Assembly (NCBI GenBank): GCA_947493005.1
Contig: CANLOY010000002.1
Location: 810,072-874,071, forward strand
Direction: 5' to 3'
Source of the DNA: an uncultured Roseivirga sp.
GTDB lineage: Bacteria > Bacteroidota > Bacteroidia > Cytophagales > Cyclobacteriaceae
Length of the DNA: 64,000 nucleotides
The notes beneath the pieces were generated by a model that worked only from the letters and a program-made list of their open reading frames with translations, did no database searches and was not told where the DNA came from. Below, piece by piece: positions 55,339 to 63,923 of the stretch (within the stretch, counting starts at the first letter, position 1; every line of letters begins with the position of its first letter). Made by a program: the position numbers and the translations under genes.

Positions 55339-56400
55339 ATGATAGATACTCAAACCATTCGCATTCAGGAAACGCCAAACTCAAGAATTAACGAGCTCGA
55401 TGAGAACAACATTCCATTTGGCAAGCTTTACTCTGATCATATGTTTATGGCAGACTATAAAGATGGCGAGTGGCAGGATTTAAGAATTGAGCCCTATCAA
55501 AATATTTCTGTTAGCCCTGCTAATACAACATTACACTACGCTATCACAATCTTTGAAGGATTAAAGGCCTATAGAAACCCTCAAGGAGAAGTGGTGGTTT
55601 TCAGGCCTCAAGCAAATGCGAAGAGGTTAAATATTTCTGCTGAAAGAATGTGCATTCCCGATGTACCGGAATCACTTTTCATGGAAGCATTAACCGAACT
55701 AATCAAACTAGATAGCAGTTGGGTACCCTCTGCCCCTAATACATCCTTATATATTCGCCCGTTTGTATTTGGAACAGATGAATACATAGGCATCAGGCCT
55801 TCAGAAAACTTCCGTTTTATGATTATCACCTGTCCGGTTGGAGCTTATTACTCTCAGCCTGTAAATGTGAAAATAGAAACAGAGTTCTCAAGAGCTTTCG
55901 AAGGTGGAACTGGTTTTGCTAAAGCAGGTGGTAACTACGCAGCTAGTTTATATCCTGCCAAATTAGCTCAGGAGCAAGGTTTCCACCAGCTTATCTGGAC
56001 TGACGGTAAAAATCACGAATACATCGAAGAGTCCGGTACAATGAATGTTATGTTTATTATAGATAATACTCTGATTACCGCACCAGCCTCAGGTACTATC
56101 TTAAAAGGTATTACACGTGAAAGTGTATTGACTATAGCCAGAGATTGGGGAGTAAAAGTTGAAGAAAGACCAGTTGCGGTAAAAGAAATTATTGCAGCGG
56201 CCAAAGAAGGTAGATTAAAGGAAGCATTCGGTGTAGGAACCGCTGCAACTATTGCCCCTATTGCCAAAATTGGTTTTGAAAACGAGGTTTATGAGCTTGA
56301 CGATTCTCAGAGGGATTTTTCAGCAAAAATCTTAAAAGAACTAAACGATATTCGTACCGGAATTATTGAGGATAAATACGGTTGGACTTATAAAGTTTAA
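55339..56400 (+). CDS. ilvE: Branched-chain amino acid aminotransferase
   Basis: The ATG at 55339 is chosen, since the longer ORF would begin at or before the promoter's start site. The 353-residue PLP enzyme converts leucine, isoleucine and valine to their keto acids and back. The PLP lysine is K195 in TGFAKAGGNYAAS. The cofactor-binding EYIEESGTMNVMF motif and the late GTILKGITRESVL motif are present. The size matches the eukaryote-like long form of the enzyme. It is monocistronic by spacing. Confidence 0.93.
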   Translation: MIDTQTIRIQETPNSRINELDENNIPFGKLYSDHMFMADYKDGEWQDLRIEPYQNISVSPANTTLHYAITIFEGLKAYRNPQGEVVVFRPQANAKRLNISAERMCIPDVPESLFMEALTELIKLDSSWVPSAPNTSLYIRPFVFGTDEYIGIRPSENFRFMIITCPVGAYYSQPVNVKIETEFSRAFEGGTGFAKAGGNYAASLYPAKLAQEQGFHQLIWTDGKNHEYIEESGTMNVMFIIDNTLITAPASGTILKGITRESVLTIARDWGVKVEERPVAVKEIIAAAKEGRLKEAFGVGTAATIAPIAKIGFENEVYELDDSQRDFSAKILKELNDIRTGIIEDKYGWTYKV

Positions 56401-56439
56401 CATTACTTAACGAAGATTTTAACTTACTTAGCAGCTCTT

Positions 56440-56943
56440 ATGAAGATGAACAAATTACTTTTCATTTTAGGGCTGCTTTTTTGTTTTCAGTCTCTATCCG
56501 CTCAGGCCTATATGGTGGTGCGTAAGAAAGGCTCCACCAGAAGGTATGAATACCGACCGGGTGACTTTTTGAAATACAAGCAGAAAGGAAGAGAGTTTTT
56601 TTATAACGACCGCATTACAGAGTTCGCAGACAGCACTATTGTACTTGAAAACAATATCATTAGAATTGATCAGATAGAAATCATCAATGTAGCCAATGCT
56701 TTCAGTAATAGATCGCCCATGTTGCGTAGTGCAGAAACATTGCTACCAATAGCTGGTTATGGGCTATTGGCCATTGACCTTTTCAACAATAGCGTTATTG
56801 AAGGAAATAAGTTTACACTAGATGATGGCACAACAGCCACAAGCGCAGCACTTGTACTGACAGGCTATACCCTGAAATGGATCAGGAGAAAGAAGGTTGA
56901 CCTTAGAAAGCCAAAATTCGAAGCATTCATTATAGGGAATTAG
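56440..56943 (+). CDS. Secreted protein of unknown function
   Basis: The 167-residue product has a signal peptide (about 1-22, ending LSAQA). The mature domain begins YMVVRKKGSTRRYEYRPGDFLKYK by its motif pieces RKKGSTRRYEY and GDFLKYK, a small beta-domain, and it ends in a hydrophobic stretch and a basic tail (WIRRKKVDLRKPKF). No family was recognised. The start could also be the second ATG, two codons later. A heptamer-repeat element begins one base after the stop. Confidence 0.65.
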   Translation: MKMNKLLFILGLLFCFQSLSAQAYMVVRKKGSTRRYEYRPGDFLKYKQKGREFFYNDRITEFADSTIVLENNIIRIDQIEIINVANAFSNRSPMLRSAETLLPIAGYGLLAIDLFNNSVIEGNKFTLDDGTTATSAALVLTGYTLKWIRRKKVDLRKPKFEAFIIGN

Positions 56944-56944
56944 G

Positions 56945-57130
56945 TGATTGGGTGATTGGGTGATTGGGTGATTGGGTGAAGTTCACTTTTTGAGAACAGT
57001 TATCAATTATTCACTATTAACTTTTCATTATTTCTCTCAACTAAAGAAGAAGATTCTTAATTCTTAATTCTTAATTCTTAATTCTTAATTCTTAATTCTT
57101 AATTCTTAATTCTTAATTCTTAATTCTTAA
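56945..57130. repeat. Heptamer-array intergenic element, copy 2
   Basis: Four tandem copies of the octamer TGATTGGG fill 56945-56976. A core of about 75 bases (56977-57053) aligns with the core at 27229-27301. Eleven exact tandem copies of TTCTTAA then fill 57054-57130. The order is the same as in copy 1, but the long and short arrays are swapped. Confidence 0.85.
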
Positions 57131-57149
57131 ACTTCCCTAAGCAATCTCC

Positions 57150-57180
57150 TTGAAATATCCATGGCGTTTTGCCACCTTTG
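57150..57180 (+). promoter_or_regulatory. Bacteroidota-type promoter of prfB
   Basis: A TTG at 57150-57152 is followed, after 20 bases, by CACCTTTG at 57173-57180, one mismatch from TAnnTTTG. Spacing is identical to that of the ilvE promoter. The start codon is at 57202. Confidence 0.5.
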
Positions 57181-57201
57181 CCTTCTTAAAATTTCAACAC
57201 C

Positions 57202-58279
57202 ATGACAGCAGATCAGCTGAAGGATTTGAAGGCCAGAATTGCGGCCTTGAGGGGGTATCTTTGACTACGATGTTAAAAAACGAGAAGTAGAGGAAGAAGA
57301 GCTTGTTACTGCTCAACCTGATTTCTGGAACGACCCAAAAGAAGCAGAAAAAGTACTGAAAGCTATTCGTACTAAGAAAGTATGGACAACTGGTTTTGAA
57401 GAAGCCAATAGCGCAGTAGAGGATCTCGACACCTTATATGATTTTTTCGAAATGGGTGAAGGTGACGAATCCGAAATCGAGAAAGAGTATCAAAAAGCAT
57501 TAAAGATTCTGGAAGAGCTGGAATTCAAGAAAATGCTTAGTGGTGAAGAAGATCAGCTTAATGCTATGATCGAAATTAACCCTGGCGCTGGCGGCACAGA
57601 GAGTAACGACTGGGCTGAAATGTTGATGAGAATGTACATCATGTGGGGTGAAAAGCATGGCATGAAAGTAAAACAAGTCAATTACCAGCCTGGCGATGTA
57701 GCAGGACTTAAGTCAGCAACGTTGGAATTCGAAGGTGAATTCGCTTATGGCCAGCTAAAATCGGAAACAGGTGTACACCGTTTGGTTAGAATCTCCCCTT
57801 TCGACTCAGGCGGAAGAAGGCACACTTCTTTCTCTTCTGTATTTGCCTACCCAATCATTGATGATACCATAGAAATAAAGGTAAATCCATCAGATATTTC
57901 ATGGGATACCTTCAGGTCAGGAGGAGCAGGAGGGCAGAATGTAAACAAGGTAGAGACAGGGGTTAGAATCAAACACGCTCCCACAGGAATTAGCATTGAA
58001 AATACGGAAACACGTTCTCAGCTAGAAAACAGAGAGCGTGCTATGGCCATGCTAAAATCACGACTCTATCAGATCGAGCTTGAGAAGCGTAATGCTGAAA
58101 GGGACCAGGTAGAAAGTGAGAAAATGAGAGTGGATTTTGGTTCACAAATCAGGAACTATGTTTTGCATCCATATAAACTTATCAAGGACAACCGTACTGG
58201 CGTAGAACGCAATGATGTACAAAACGTACTCGATGGCGATTTGGACGATTTCATAAAAGCATTCTTAATGCAGCAATAG
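57202..58279 (+). CDS. prfB: Peptide chain release factor 2, with programmed +1 frameshift
   Basis: RF2 releases the finished protein at UGA and UAA codons. The gene starts at the ATG at 57202 and reads 20 codons to an in-frame TGA at 57262-57264. A +1 shift after CTT (57259-57261) resumes at GAC (57263-57265), giving about 358 residues. The catalytic GGQ motif is in [10 protein letters not shown] and the stop-reading tripeptide SPF in [12 protein letters not shown]. The frameshift makes RF2 regulate its own level: scarcity of RF2 favours the shift. The reading frame downstream of 57452 is unbroken. Confidence 0.95.
57250..57265 (+). promoter_or_regulatory. RF2 programmed frameshift site
   Basis: The site has an SD-like AGGGGG at 57250-57255, three bases of spacer (TAT), the slippery CTT and the stop TGA followed by C at 57265. 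This is the classic bacterial RF2 autoregulation signal. Confidence 0.93.
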
Positions 58280-58283
58280 ACTT

Positions 58284-59480
58284 ATGACAGAGCAAAAAAG
58301 CATATTCTCAACCCAGTTCTTTTTGCTCTGTCTCAGCTCGTTCCTTTTCTTCGCGAGCTTTAATATGATCATACCTGACCTTTACGATTACCTGACTTCA
58401 ATGGGTGGTGGAGAAAAGAAAGGGTACATCATTGCACTTTTTACAATTACAGCAGGACTCTCACGTCCATTCAGCGGAAAATTATCCGATACCATAGGTA
58501 GAATTCCGGTAATGGTAATTGGCGCTGGGGTTTGTTTTGCAATGGGTTTTGTGTATCCAATAGTAGGTTCCGTCTGGGCACTGCTTTTACTCAGGTTTTT
58601 TCATGGCTTTTCAACCGGTTTTAAGCCCACCGGAACATCCGCTTATATTGCTGATATTGTACCAGTCCATCGCAGAGGAGAAGCCATGGGCTACTCTGGC
58701 TTGTTTGGTAGTATTGGAATGGCTGCAGGGCCTAGTCTGGGTCCAAAAATCACAGCGGCCTTTGGTCTGAACACCATGTTCTATACCTCATCAGTTCTTG
58801 CCTTGTTATCAGTTATTATTCTGATAGGCATGAAAGAGACACTTAGCAACAAACAACGTTTTCATCCTAGATTGTTGAAAGTGAACAAAGATGAGATACT
58901 AGAACCAAGGGTTTTTAACCCCTCTCTGGTTTTTATGCTCACCGCATTCTCCTTTGGTGCAGCACTTACACTTATGCCAGACCTGGCCATTGAAGTAGGT
59001 TTCGATCAGGATGATAAGGGAGTATTCTTTGGAGTGTTTGTAGTTTCATCACTACTGATCAGGATAGTAGCAGGAAAAGCTTCTGATAAATTTGGAAGAG
59101 TTATTGTATTAAAAATCGCTGCATTTGCCATTGTAATAGCAGACATAATGGTAGCCTTTACCACAACTCAACCTATGCTTATTGCCAGCTCAATTGCCTT
59201 CGGTATTGCTGTTGGTATGAATACTCCCACTATTTATGCATGGACCATCGATTTAAGCCTGGATAGTGCCAGAGGAAAAGGAATAGCTACCATGTATATA
59301 GCATTGGAAATTGGTATTGGATTAGGTGCTTATATAGCTGGCCATATTTACAGTAACGAAGCAGAGAATCTTAGAACGGCCTTTTTAGCATGTGCAGGGA
59401 TGGCTTTTCTAGCTTTCTTATTCTTAAATTTCGGACTTAACTGGTCAAAAAGAGTTTTTCATAAATACCTGACCACATGA
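58284..59480 (+). CDS. Major facilitator superfamily transporter
   Basis: The 398-residue protein has about 12 hydrophobic spans. The MFS loop motif GLSRPFSGKLSDTIGRIPVM lies between spans 2 and 3 and a second copy, IVAGKASDKFGRVIVL, in the second half. It resembles drug/proton antiporters, but the substrate is unknown. It starts four bases after prfB and overlaps the lysoplasmalogenase gene by four bases, so the three are likely one transcription unit. Confidence 0.88.
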   Translation: MTEQKSIFSTQFFLLCLSSFLFFASFNMIIPDLYDYLTSMGGGEKKGYIIALFTITAGLSRPFSGKLSDTIGRIPVMVIGAGVCFAMGFVYPIVGSVWALLLLRFFHGFSTGFKPTGTSAYIADIVPVHRRGEAMGYSGLFGSIGMAAGPSLGPKITAAFGLNTMFYTSSVLALLSVIILIGMKETLSNKQRFHPRLLKVNKDEILEPRVFNPSLVFMLTAFSFGAALTLMPDLAIEVGFDQDDKGVFFGVFVVSSLLIRIVAGKASDKFGRVIVLKIAAFAIVIADIMVAFTTTQPMLIASSIAFGIAVGMNTPTIYAWTIDLSLDSARGKGIATMYIALEIGIGLGAYIAGHIYSNEAENLRTAFLACAGMAFLAFLFLNFGLNWSKRVFHKYLTT

Positions 59481-60163
59481 AATCACAGAAACACTTAGCT
59501 CCTTTTCTCATACTTGCACTATTGGAGTTATCAGGCCGTTTATTAGGTTCCGAGGAAATCACCTGGGTAACTAAACCTCTGTTGATGCCTGCACTAATGC
59601 TCTTTTTTGTACAAAGTGCACCAAAGACTCCACTAAACACTTACATATTAGCGGCATTGTTTTTTTCTTTTCTGGGAGATACGCTATTGATGCTTGTACC
59701 AAGGTCTGAGTACTTTTTTATGGCAGGCCTAGGAAGCTTCTTGCTAGCCCACCTGATTTATATAGTGATTAATATGAGTGCTATTACTGAAGGAGAAAGG
59801 GGCTTTAAACCTCAGTGGCAGGATTTGATATTTGTGGCATATGGTTTAGGCATATTCTCATTGATCAATAACGACCTTGGAAGCATGTACATACCGGTGG
59901 TCATATACACTGTAGTAATCTGTTTGATGGCTATTACAGCACGTAAACGATGGAAAAAAACCGATAATCAAAGCTTCAAACTGGTACTATCTGGTGCTAT
60001 TCTCTTTGTGATTAGCGACTCTATATTGGCACTTGACAAATTCTACAAACCCTTTGAAACTGCTGGTTTCCTGATTATGCTTACTTATCTAGCAGCTCAA
60101 TTTCTTTTAGTGAAAGGTTTCATTGTCTTTATACAAAAAATCCGGCCAGAAGCCGGATCTTAA
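59477..60163 (+). CDS. Lysoplasmalogenase (YhhN family)
   Basis: The 228-residue protein has about eight membrane spans and the YhhN/TMEM86 pattern, with LGDTLLML and GAILFVISDSILALDKF, which contain the conserved Asp and Ser residues. The family hydrolyses the vinyl-ether bond of lysoplasmalogens. Its four-base overlap with the MFS gene indicates coupled translation. The gene's 3' end contains a terminator hairpin used by the opposing gene. Confidence 0.85.
   Translation: MKSQKHLAPFLILALLELSGRLLGSEEITWVTKPLLMPALMLFFVQSAPKTPLNTYILAALFFSFLGDTLLMLVPRSEYFFMAGLGSFLLAHLIYIVINMSAITEGERGFKPQWQDLIFVAYGLGIFSLINNDLGSMYIPVVIYTVVICLMAITARKRWKKTDNQSFKLVLSGAILFVISDSILALDKFYKPFETAGFLIMLTYLAAQFLLVKGFIVFIQKIRPEAGS
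60134..60158 (-). terminator. Rho-independent terminator for the minus-strand GIN/MATE/Nudix unit
   Basis: Read on the minus strand, the stem ATCCGGC-TTCTG-GCCGGAT is followed by six T residues (plus-strand A run at 60135-60140). It lies 24 bases downstream of the GIN-domain gene stop and inside the last codons of the opposing lysoplasmalogenase gene. Confidence 0.8.
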
Positions 60164-60181
60164 GTTTTTAGAATACTCAGG

Positions 60182-60865
60182 TTAGTTAATTCTTCTAACC
60201 TTACCACTTCCTGCCACACTTGAGTTGACAGAAGGTCTGCCTCTATAATAGACACTCCCACTACCAGATATTCTGACATCTAGTTTTTCCTGAGCGTTAA
60301 TTGAGCTTTTCCCTGAACCCGAGATTGAAACTCTATAATCGTCTACTTTCAGCTCCTCCGCCAGATATTTACCAGAACCACTCATTCCAAGTTTCGCAAA
60401 CTCAGCTGAGCCTTTAAGTTCTATATTTCCTGAGCCTGAAATTCTGGATTCAACATTTTTAACATCCAGATCAAGTTCAATATCTCCAGATCCGGATATA
60501 GATAGGTTAATATCATCTGCTTCAAAAACGGTCTGTCCGATTACATTTCCCGAACCTGTTACAGAAACACCCCGTAATTCTTTCACTGTGATATAAATAT
60601 TCAACCTTGGGCTTCTTCTAAAACTCCAGTTTCTGCCTCGCATTCCAATAGAAAGCTTATCTCCTCTAACATCAGTTTCAACTCTTTCCAGATAGTCCTC
60701 CTCACCTTCGAGGATCACCTCATTTTTATTTCCTTGCTTAATGTACACACGACCTGATATGCGCATTACCACCTCATCAAAATCTCCAACATTGCGATTC
60801 TCTCTGTTCTGAGCAAACATTGTCAAAGACACTAGCATTAGAAAAACGGATATAAAACCTCTCAT
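60182..60865 (-). CDS. Secreted GIN-domain (DUF2807) protein
   Basis: The 227-residue product has a signal peptide (about 1-18, ending FAQ) and a repetitive beta-helix-like domain with regular SGSG motifs (for example ISGSGDIELDL, ISGSGNIELKG, MSGSGKYLAEEL). This is the GIN domain found in Bacteroidota auto-transporter adhesin-like surface proteins. Function is unknown. It is downstream of the MATE gene on the same strand, with a 53-base gap. Confidence 0.88.
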   Translation of the reverse strand: MRGFISVFLMLVSLTMFAQNRENRNVGDFDEVVMRISGRVYIKQGNKNEVILEGEEDYLERVETDVRGDKLSIGMRGRNWSFRRSPRLNIYITVKELRGVSVTGSGNVIGQTVFEADDINLSISGSGDIELDLDVKNVESRISGSGNIELKGSAEFAKLGMSGSGKYLAEELKVDDYRVSISGSGKSSINAQEKLDVRISGSGSVYYRGRPSVNSSVAGSGKVRRIN

Positions 60866-60918
60866 CTCTGCGTTTTTTATTTCAAATTAAAGACCATAAG
60901 TAACTATTAAGGTTGCAT

Positions 60919-62283
60919 TCAGCTTTTCTCATTCTCTGAGAAACTTAAAGATTTAATTCTTGCCAGCCTATGAAACCTTACAAACAAGGCTATTGCAGCA
61001 ACAGTTAACCCTATCAATAACCCATACCAAATACCTTCTGGCCCCAGTTCAAAAATAAAGCCAAGCACGTAACTGGCAGGTATGGCTAAGCCCCAATAAG
61101 CAATAAGGGTAATAATAGTGGGTATTTTCACGTCTGACATTCCTCTTAATGACCCTAACCCCACTACTTGGACACCATCTGAAAGCTGAAAAAAACCAGC
61201 CACAATAATCAAGGTGCTGGCAATACCAATTACCTCTCTTTCTTCTACATACAAGGTTGGAAAAAAGTTACTAAAGCCTATAAAGACAATTGCACAGCAT
61301 GCCATAAAAACTAATGACATCAGAAAACTGGTATTTCCTACTCGTTTCAGATTTACCCCATCTTTAATACCCATTTGGTTCCCTACCCTGACAGTCGATG
61401 CTGCTGAAATTCCTGAAGCCATCATATAACTTAAGGAAACCAAGCTAATGGCTATCTGATGTGCAGCAAGGGCATTTGCTCCCAGCCACCCCATCATAAT
61501 AGATGCCATGGCGAATGCTCCAACTTCAAATACAAACTGAATACCACTTGGCAAACCTATTTTGAGCATAGGTTTAAAAAAATCAGCTTTGATTTTACTT
61601 AATTGAAAAGCAGCTCTGAAGGCTTTAAAACGCTCATATTTAATAACAAAAAAGTAAAGCCCAAAAGCCATAAGCACTCTTGATATAAAGGTAGCCCAAC
61701 CAGCACCATTGAGGCCTAGTTCGGGAAAGCCTAGCTTACCATAAATCAACAAGTAGTTAAAAAAGACATTAACCAAATTGGCTGCAATGGTAATGTACAT
61801 TGTAGGTTTTGTAACCGACATTCCTTCTGAAAACTGTCTGAAATTCTGAAAGATCATCAGAGGAATTAGTGATGAAGCAATGATCAGAAAGTAAGGCGTG
61901 CCCAACTGAACAACCTCTTCTGGTTGACGCATGAATGGAAACAGAAACGACACTCCAAAGAGAAGCACAAAAAGTAAAACACCACTTCCACCACAAAGTA
62001 GTATTCCATGCCTCAGAAGCCTTGTAATCTTGCTGGTATCAGCCTGACCATCGGCCTGAGCCACCAATGGGGTAATGCCGTAAGACAATCCTATACCAAA
62101 CATCAGGAACACACCGAGGAAATTATTGGCAAATGACGCAGCGGCCAATGGTACCGGACCTATTTGTCCAACCATGATACTATCGGCAATTCCAACCATA
62201 ATATGCCCCAACTGGCTCAGCATGACTGGATATGCCAACCGGAAAGTTTTGTTAAAATGTGATTTATACGAAAGTGGCTGCAT
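60919..62283 (-). CDS. MATE-family efflux transporter
   Basis: The 454-residue protein has 12 hydrophobic spans and the typical MATE start PVMLSQLGHIMVGIADSIMVGQIG and the middle AALAAHQIAISL-like stretch (here ANALAAHQIAISLVSLSYM). MATE proteins export drugs or metabolites by sodium or proton antiport. It starts two bases after the Nudix gene stop, so the two are co-transcribed. Confidence 0.92.
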   Translation of the reverse strand: MQPLSYKSHFNKTFRLAYPVMLSQLGHIMVGIADSIMVGQIGPVPLAAASFANNFLGVFLMFGIGLSYGITPLVAQADGQADTSKITRLLRHGILLCGGSGVLLFVLLFGVSFLFPFMRQPEEVVQLGTPYFLIIASSLIPLMIFQNFRQFSEGMSVTKPTMYITIAANLVNVFFNYLLIYGKLGFPELGLNGAGWATFISRVLMAFGLYFFVIKYERFKAFRAAFQLSKIKADFFKPMLKIGLPSGIQFVFEVGAFAMASIMMGWLGANALAAHQIAISLVSLSYMMASGISAASTVRVGNQMGIKDGVNLKRVGNTSFLMSLVFMACCAIVFIGFSNFFPTLYVEEREVIGIASTLIIVAGFFQLSDGVQVVGLGSLRGMSDVKIPTIITLIAYWGLAIPASYVLGFIFELGPEGIWYGLLIGLTVAAIALFVRFHRLARIKSLSFSENEKS

Positions 62284-62285
62284 TA

Positions 62286-62834
62286 CTAAATTCCCTTCAG
62301 TCTTGCATACTTTAGAATACCAGCTACCGAAAGGCTATCTGTTACTTTATTATCCATAACCCATTCAAGTGCTTCTCTAAAAGGCAATTTCTTTATTGTG
62401 ATGTCTTCAGTTTCATCGAACTCAGCTTCTACCTGAACCAACTCTTTCGCTAAATAGACAAAGCCAACCTCATCCGTCACAGAATTTGATGTATGCACTT
62501 TACATAGCAACTCAAGCCCCTTTGCCACTAATCCGGTCTCTTCTCTAAGTTCTCTTAAAGCCCCTTTTTCCAAAGCTTCATCAAACGGCACTCCCCCCAT
62601 TGGAATCTCCCAACTATATTCATCGAGCGTATATCGATACTGACCTACGAGCCAAGTATTCCCTTCATCATCTATTGGTAGAATGCCAACTGCTCTTCCC
62701 TTAAAAGACACCTTACCATAAATTCCCTCGCCCCCTGAAGGGTTGATCACTTGATACTCATCTAGCCTAATCCATGGATTTTCATAGACCAGTTTTCCGT
62801 TAAGGGTTTTCCATGGATTTTTTTCTGCCGACAT
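62286..62834 (-). CDS. Nudix hydrolase, ADP-ribose pyrophosphatase-like
   Basis: The 182-residue protein has the complete Nudix box GGVPFDEALEKGALREL then REETGL, preceded by the WLVGQYRYTLDEYSWEIP strand pattern typical of ADP-sugar pyrophosphatases. The substrate is probably ADP-ribose or a related nucleotide sugar. It leads a minus-strand run with the MATE and GIN genes and is divergent from the RNase HII gene. Confidence 0.87.
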   Translation of the reverse strand: MSAEKNPWKTLNGKLVYENPWIRLDEYQVINPSGGEGIYGKVSFKGRAVGILPIDDEGNTWLVGQYRYTLDEYSWEIPMGGVPFDEALEKGALRELREETGLVAKGLELLCKVHTSNSVTDEVGFVYLAKELVQVEAEFDETEDITIKKLPFREALEWVMDNKVTDSLSVAGILKYARLKGI

Positions 62835-62894
62835 AATTCAAAAGTATAGAAAGCTTTCTAGTTCTTGAGGTTAGTTTATAAGTTTATTGTCAAG

Positions 62895-63491
62895 ATGTTA
62901 AAATCAAACTTTGGTTCTGGAAAAATTGAAGCTGGCTGTGACGAAGCTGGGCGCGGTCCTCTGGCAGGCCCTGTAGTGGCTGCTGCTGTTGTTTTACCTA
63001 AGGATTACTCAAACCCACTTTTAAATGACTCTAAGAAACTGACCAAAAAAGTACTTGAGCAACTTGAAACGCAAATCAAGAAGGATGCCCTAGCCTGGGA
63101 AGTAATAGAAGTAAGTCATCAGGAAATTGATGAAGTTAACATATTGAATGCGTCATTTCTGGCTATGCACAGAGCAGTTGACAAGTTGACAATAAAACCA
63201 GAGTTGCTACTAATAGATGGAAATCGTTTCAAACCCTATAAAGGTATTCCACACGAATGTGTAGTTAAAGGAGATGGCAAGTATATGTCTATTGCGGCTG
63301 CATCTATTTTGGCAAAAACTCACCGTGACAGATTTATGACCAACGCAGCACAACAATATCCGGGCTATGGATGGGAGACGAATGCGGGCTATCCTACAAA
63401 AAAGCATAGAGATGCCATCAGAAAACTTGGAGTTACTCCAATACACAGAAAATCCTTTAGACTTTTGCCTGAACAGATAGAGTTGTTTTAG
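62895..63491 (+). CDS. rnhB: Ribonuclease HII
   Basis: RNase HII removes RNA from RNA-DNA hybrids, including single misincorporated ribonucleotides. The ATG at 62895 is chosen, as it gives the normal short N terminus before the active site. The catalytic motif is [15 protein letters not shown] with D16 and E17; further motifs are [10 protein letters not shown] and the late LIDGN-type aspartate (LLLIDGNRF). The 198-residue length is normal. Confidence 0.94.
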   Translation: MLKSNFGSGKIEAGCDEAGRGPLAGPVVAAAVVLPKDYSNPLLNDSKKLTKKVLEQLETQIKKDALAWEVIEVSHQEIDEVNILNASFLAMHRAVDKLTIKPELLLIDGNRFKPYKGIPHECVVKGDGKYMSIAAASILAKTHRDRFMTNAAQQYPGYGWETNAGYPTKKHRDAIRKLGVTPIHRKSFRLLPEQIELF

Positions 63492-63558
63492 AGGAGAGAA
63501 GAAACGTGTACATATCTTCCAAATTACAACTATTCAAACGCCATAAATAAACTTGTTA

Positions 63559-63849
63559 ATGTTCATCATAAACCTCACATACAAAGCCGAATTAGAGAAA
63601 GTTGATTTCTTTTTAAAAGATCACATTGAATTTTTGTACAAGCAATATGCTCTTGGCAACTTTCTTACCTCTGGCAGAAAAGTACCCAGAACTGGTGGAA
63701 TCAACTTAGCCAATACAAAGAGTAAATCTGAGCTGGAAAAAATCATTAATGAAGATCCTTTCAAGAAAAATGAGTTGGCGGATTACGAATTGATCGAATT
63801 TGTACCCAGTATGGCATGCGAGCAGTTGAGTTTCCTTATTCAAAACTAG
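63559..63849 (+). CDS. YciI-family protein
   Basis: The ATG at 63559 is used rather than a TTG two codons earlier. The roughly 96-residue product has the YciI ferredoxin-like pattern: an opening strand MFIINLTYKA, the central helix DHIEFLYKQYALGNFLTSG and a C-terminal DPFKKNELADYELIEF segment. YciI proteins are small cytoplasmic proteins or enzymes of largely unknown reaction. It follows rnhB by 67 bases. Confidence 0.8.
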   Translation: MFIINLTYKAELEKVDFFLKDHIEFLYKQYALGNFLTSGRKVPRTGGINLANTKSKSELEKIINEDPFKKNELADYELIEFVPSMACEQLSFLIQN

Positions 63850-63923
63850 GCTATTCCATTTACAGACACTCATAGGTTATTTTAGAACTTTTGGAGAACT
63901 TAAGGGCATCAACACCATACAAC

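Noticed and set aside
57262..57264. In-frame TGA near the start of prfB as a disabling mutation
   Set aside because: The surrounding AGGGGG-TAT-CTT-TGA-C is the known RF2 frameshift signal, and the downstream frame is intact.
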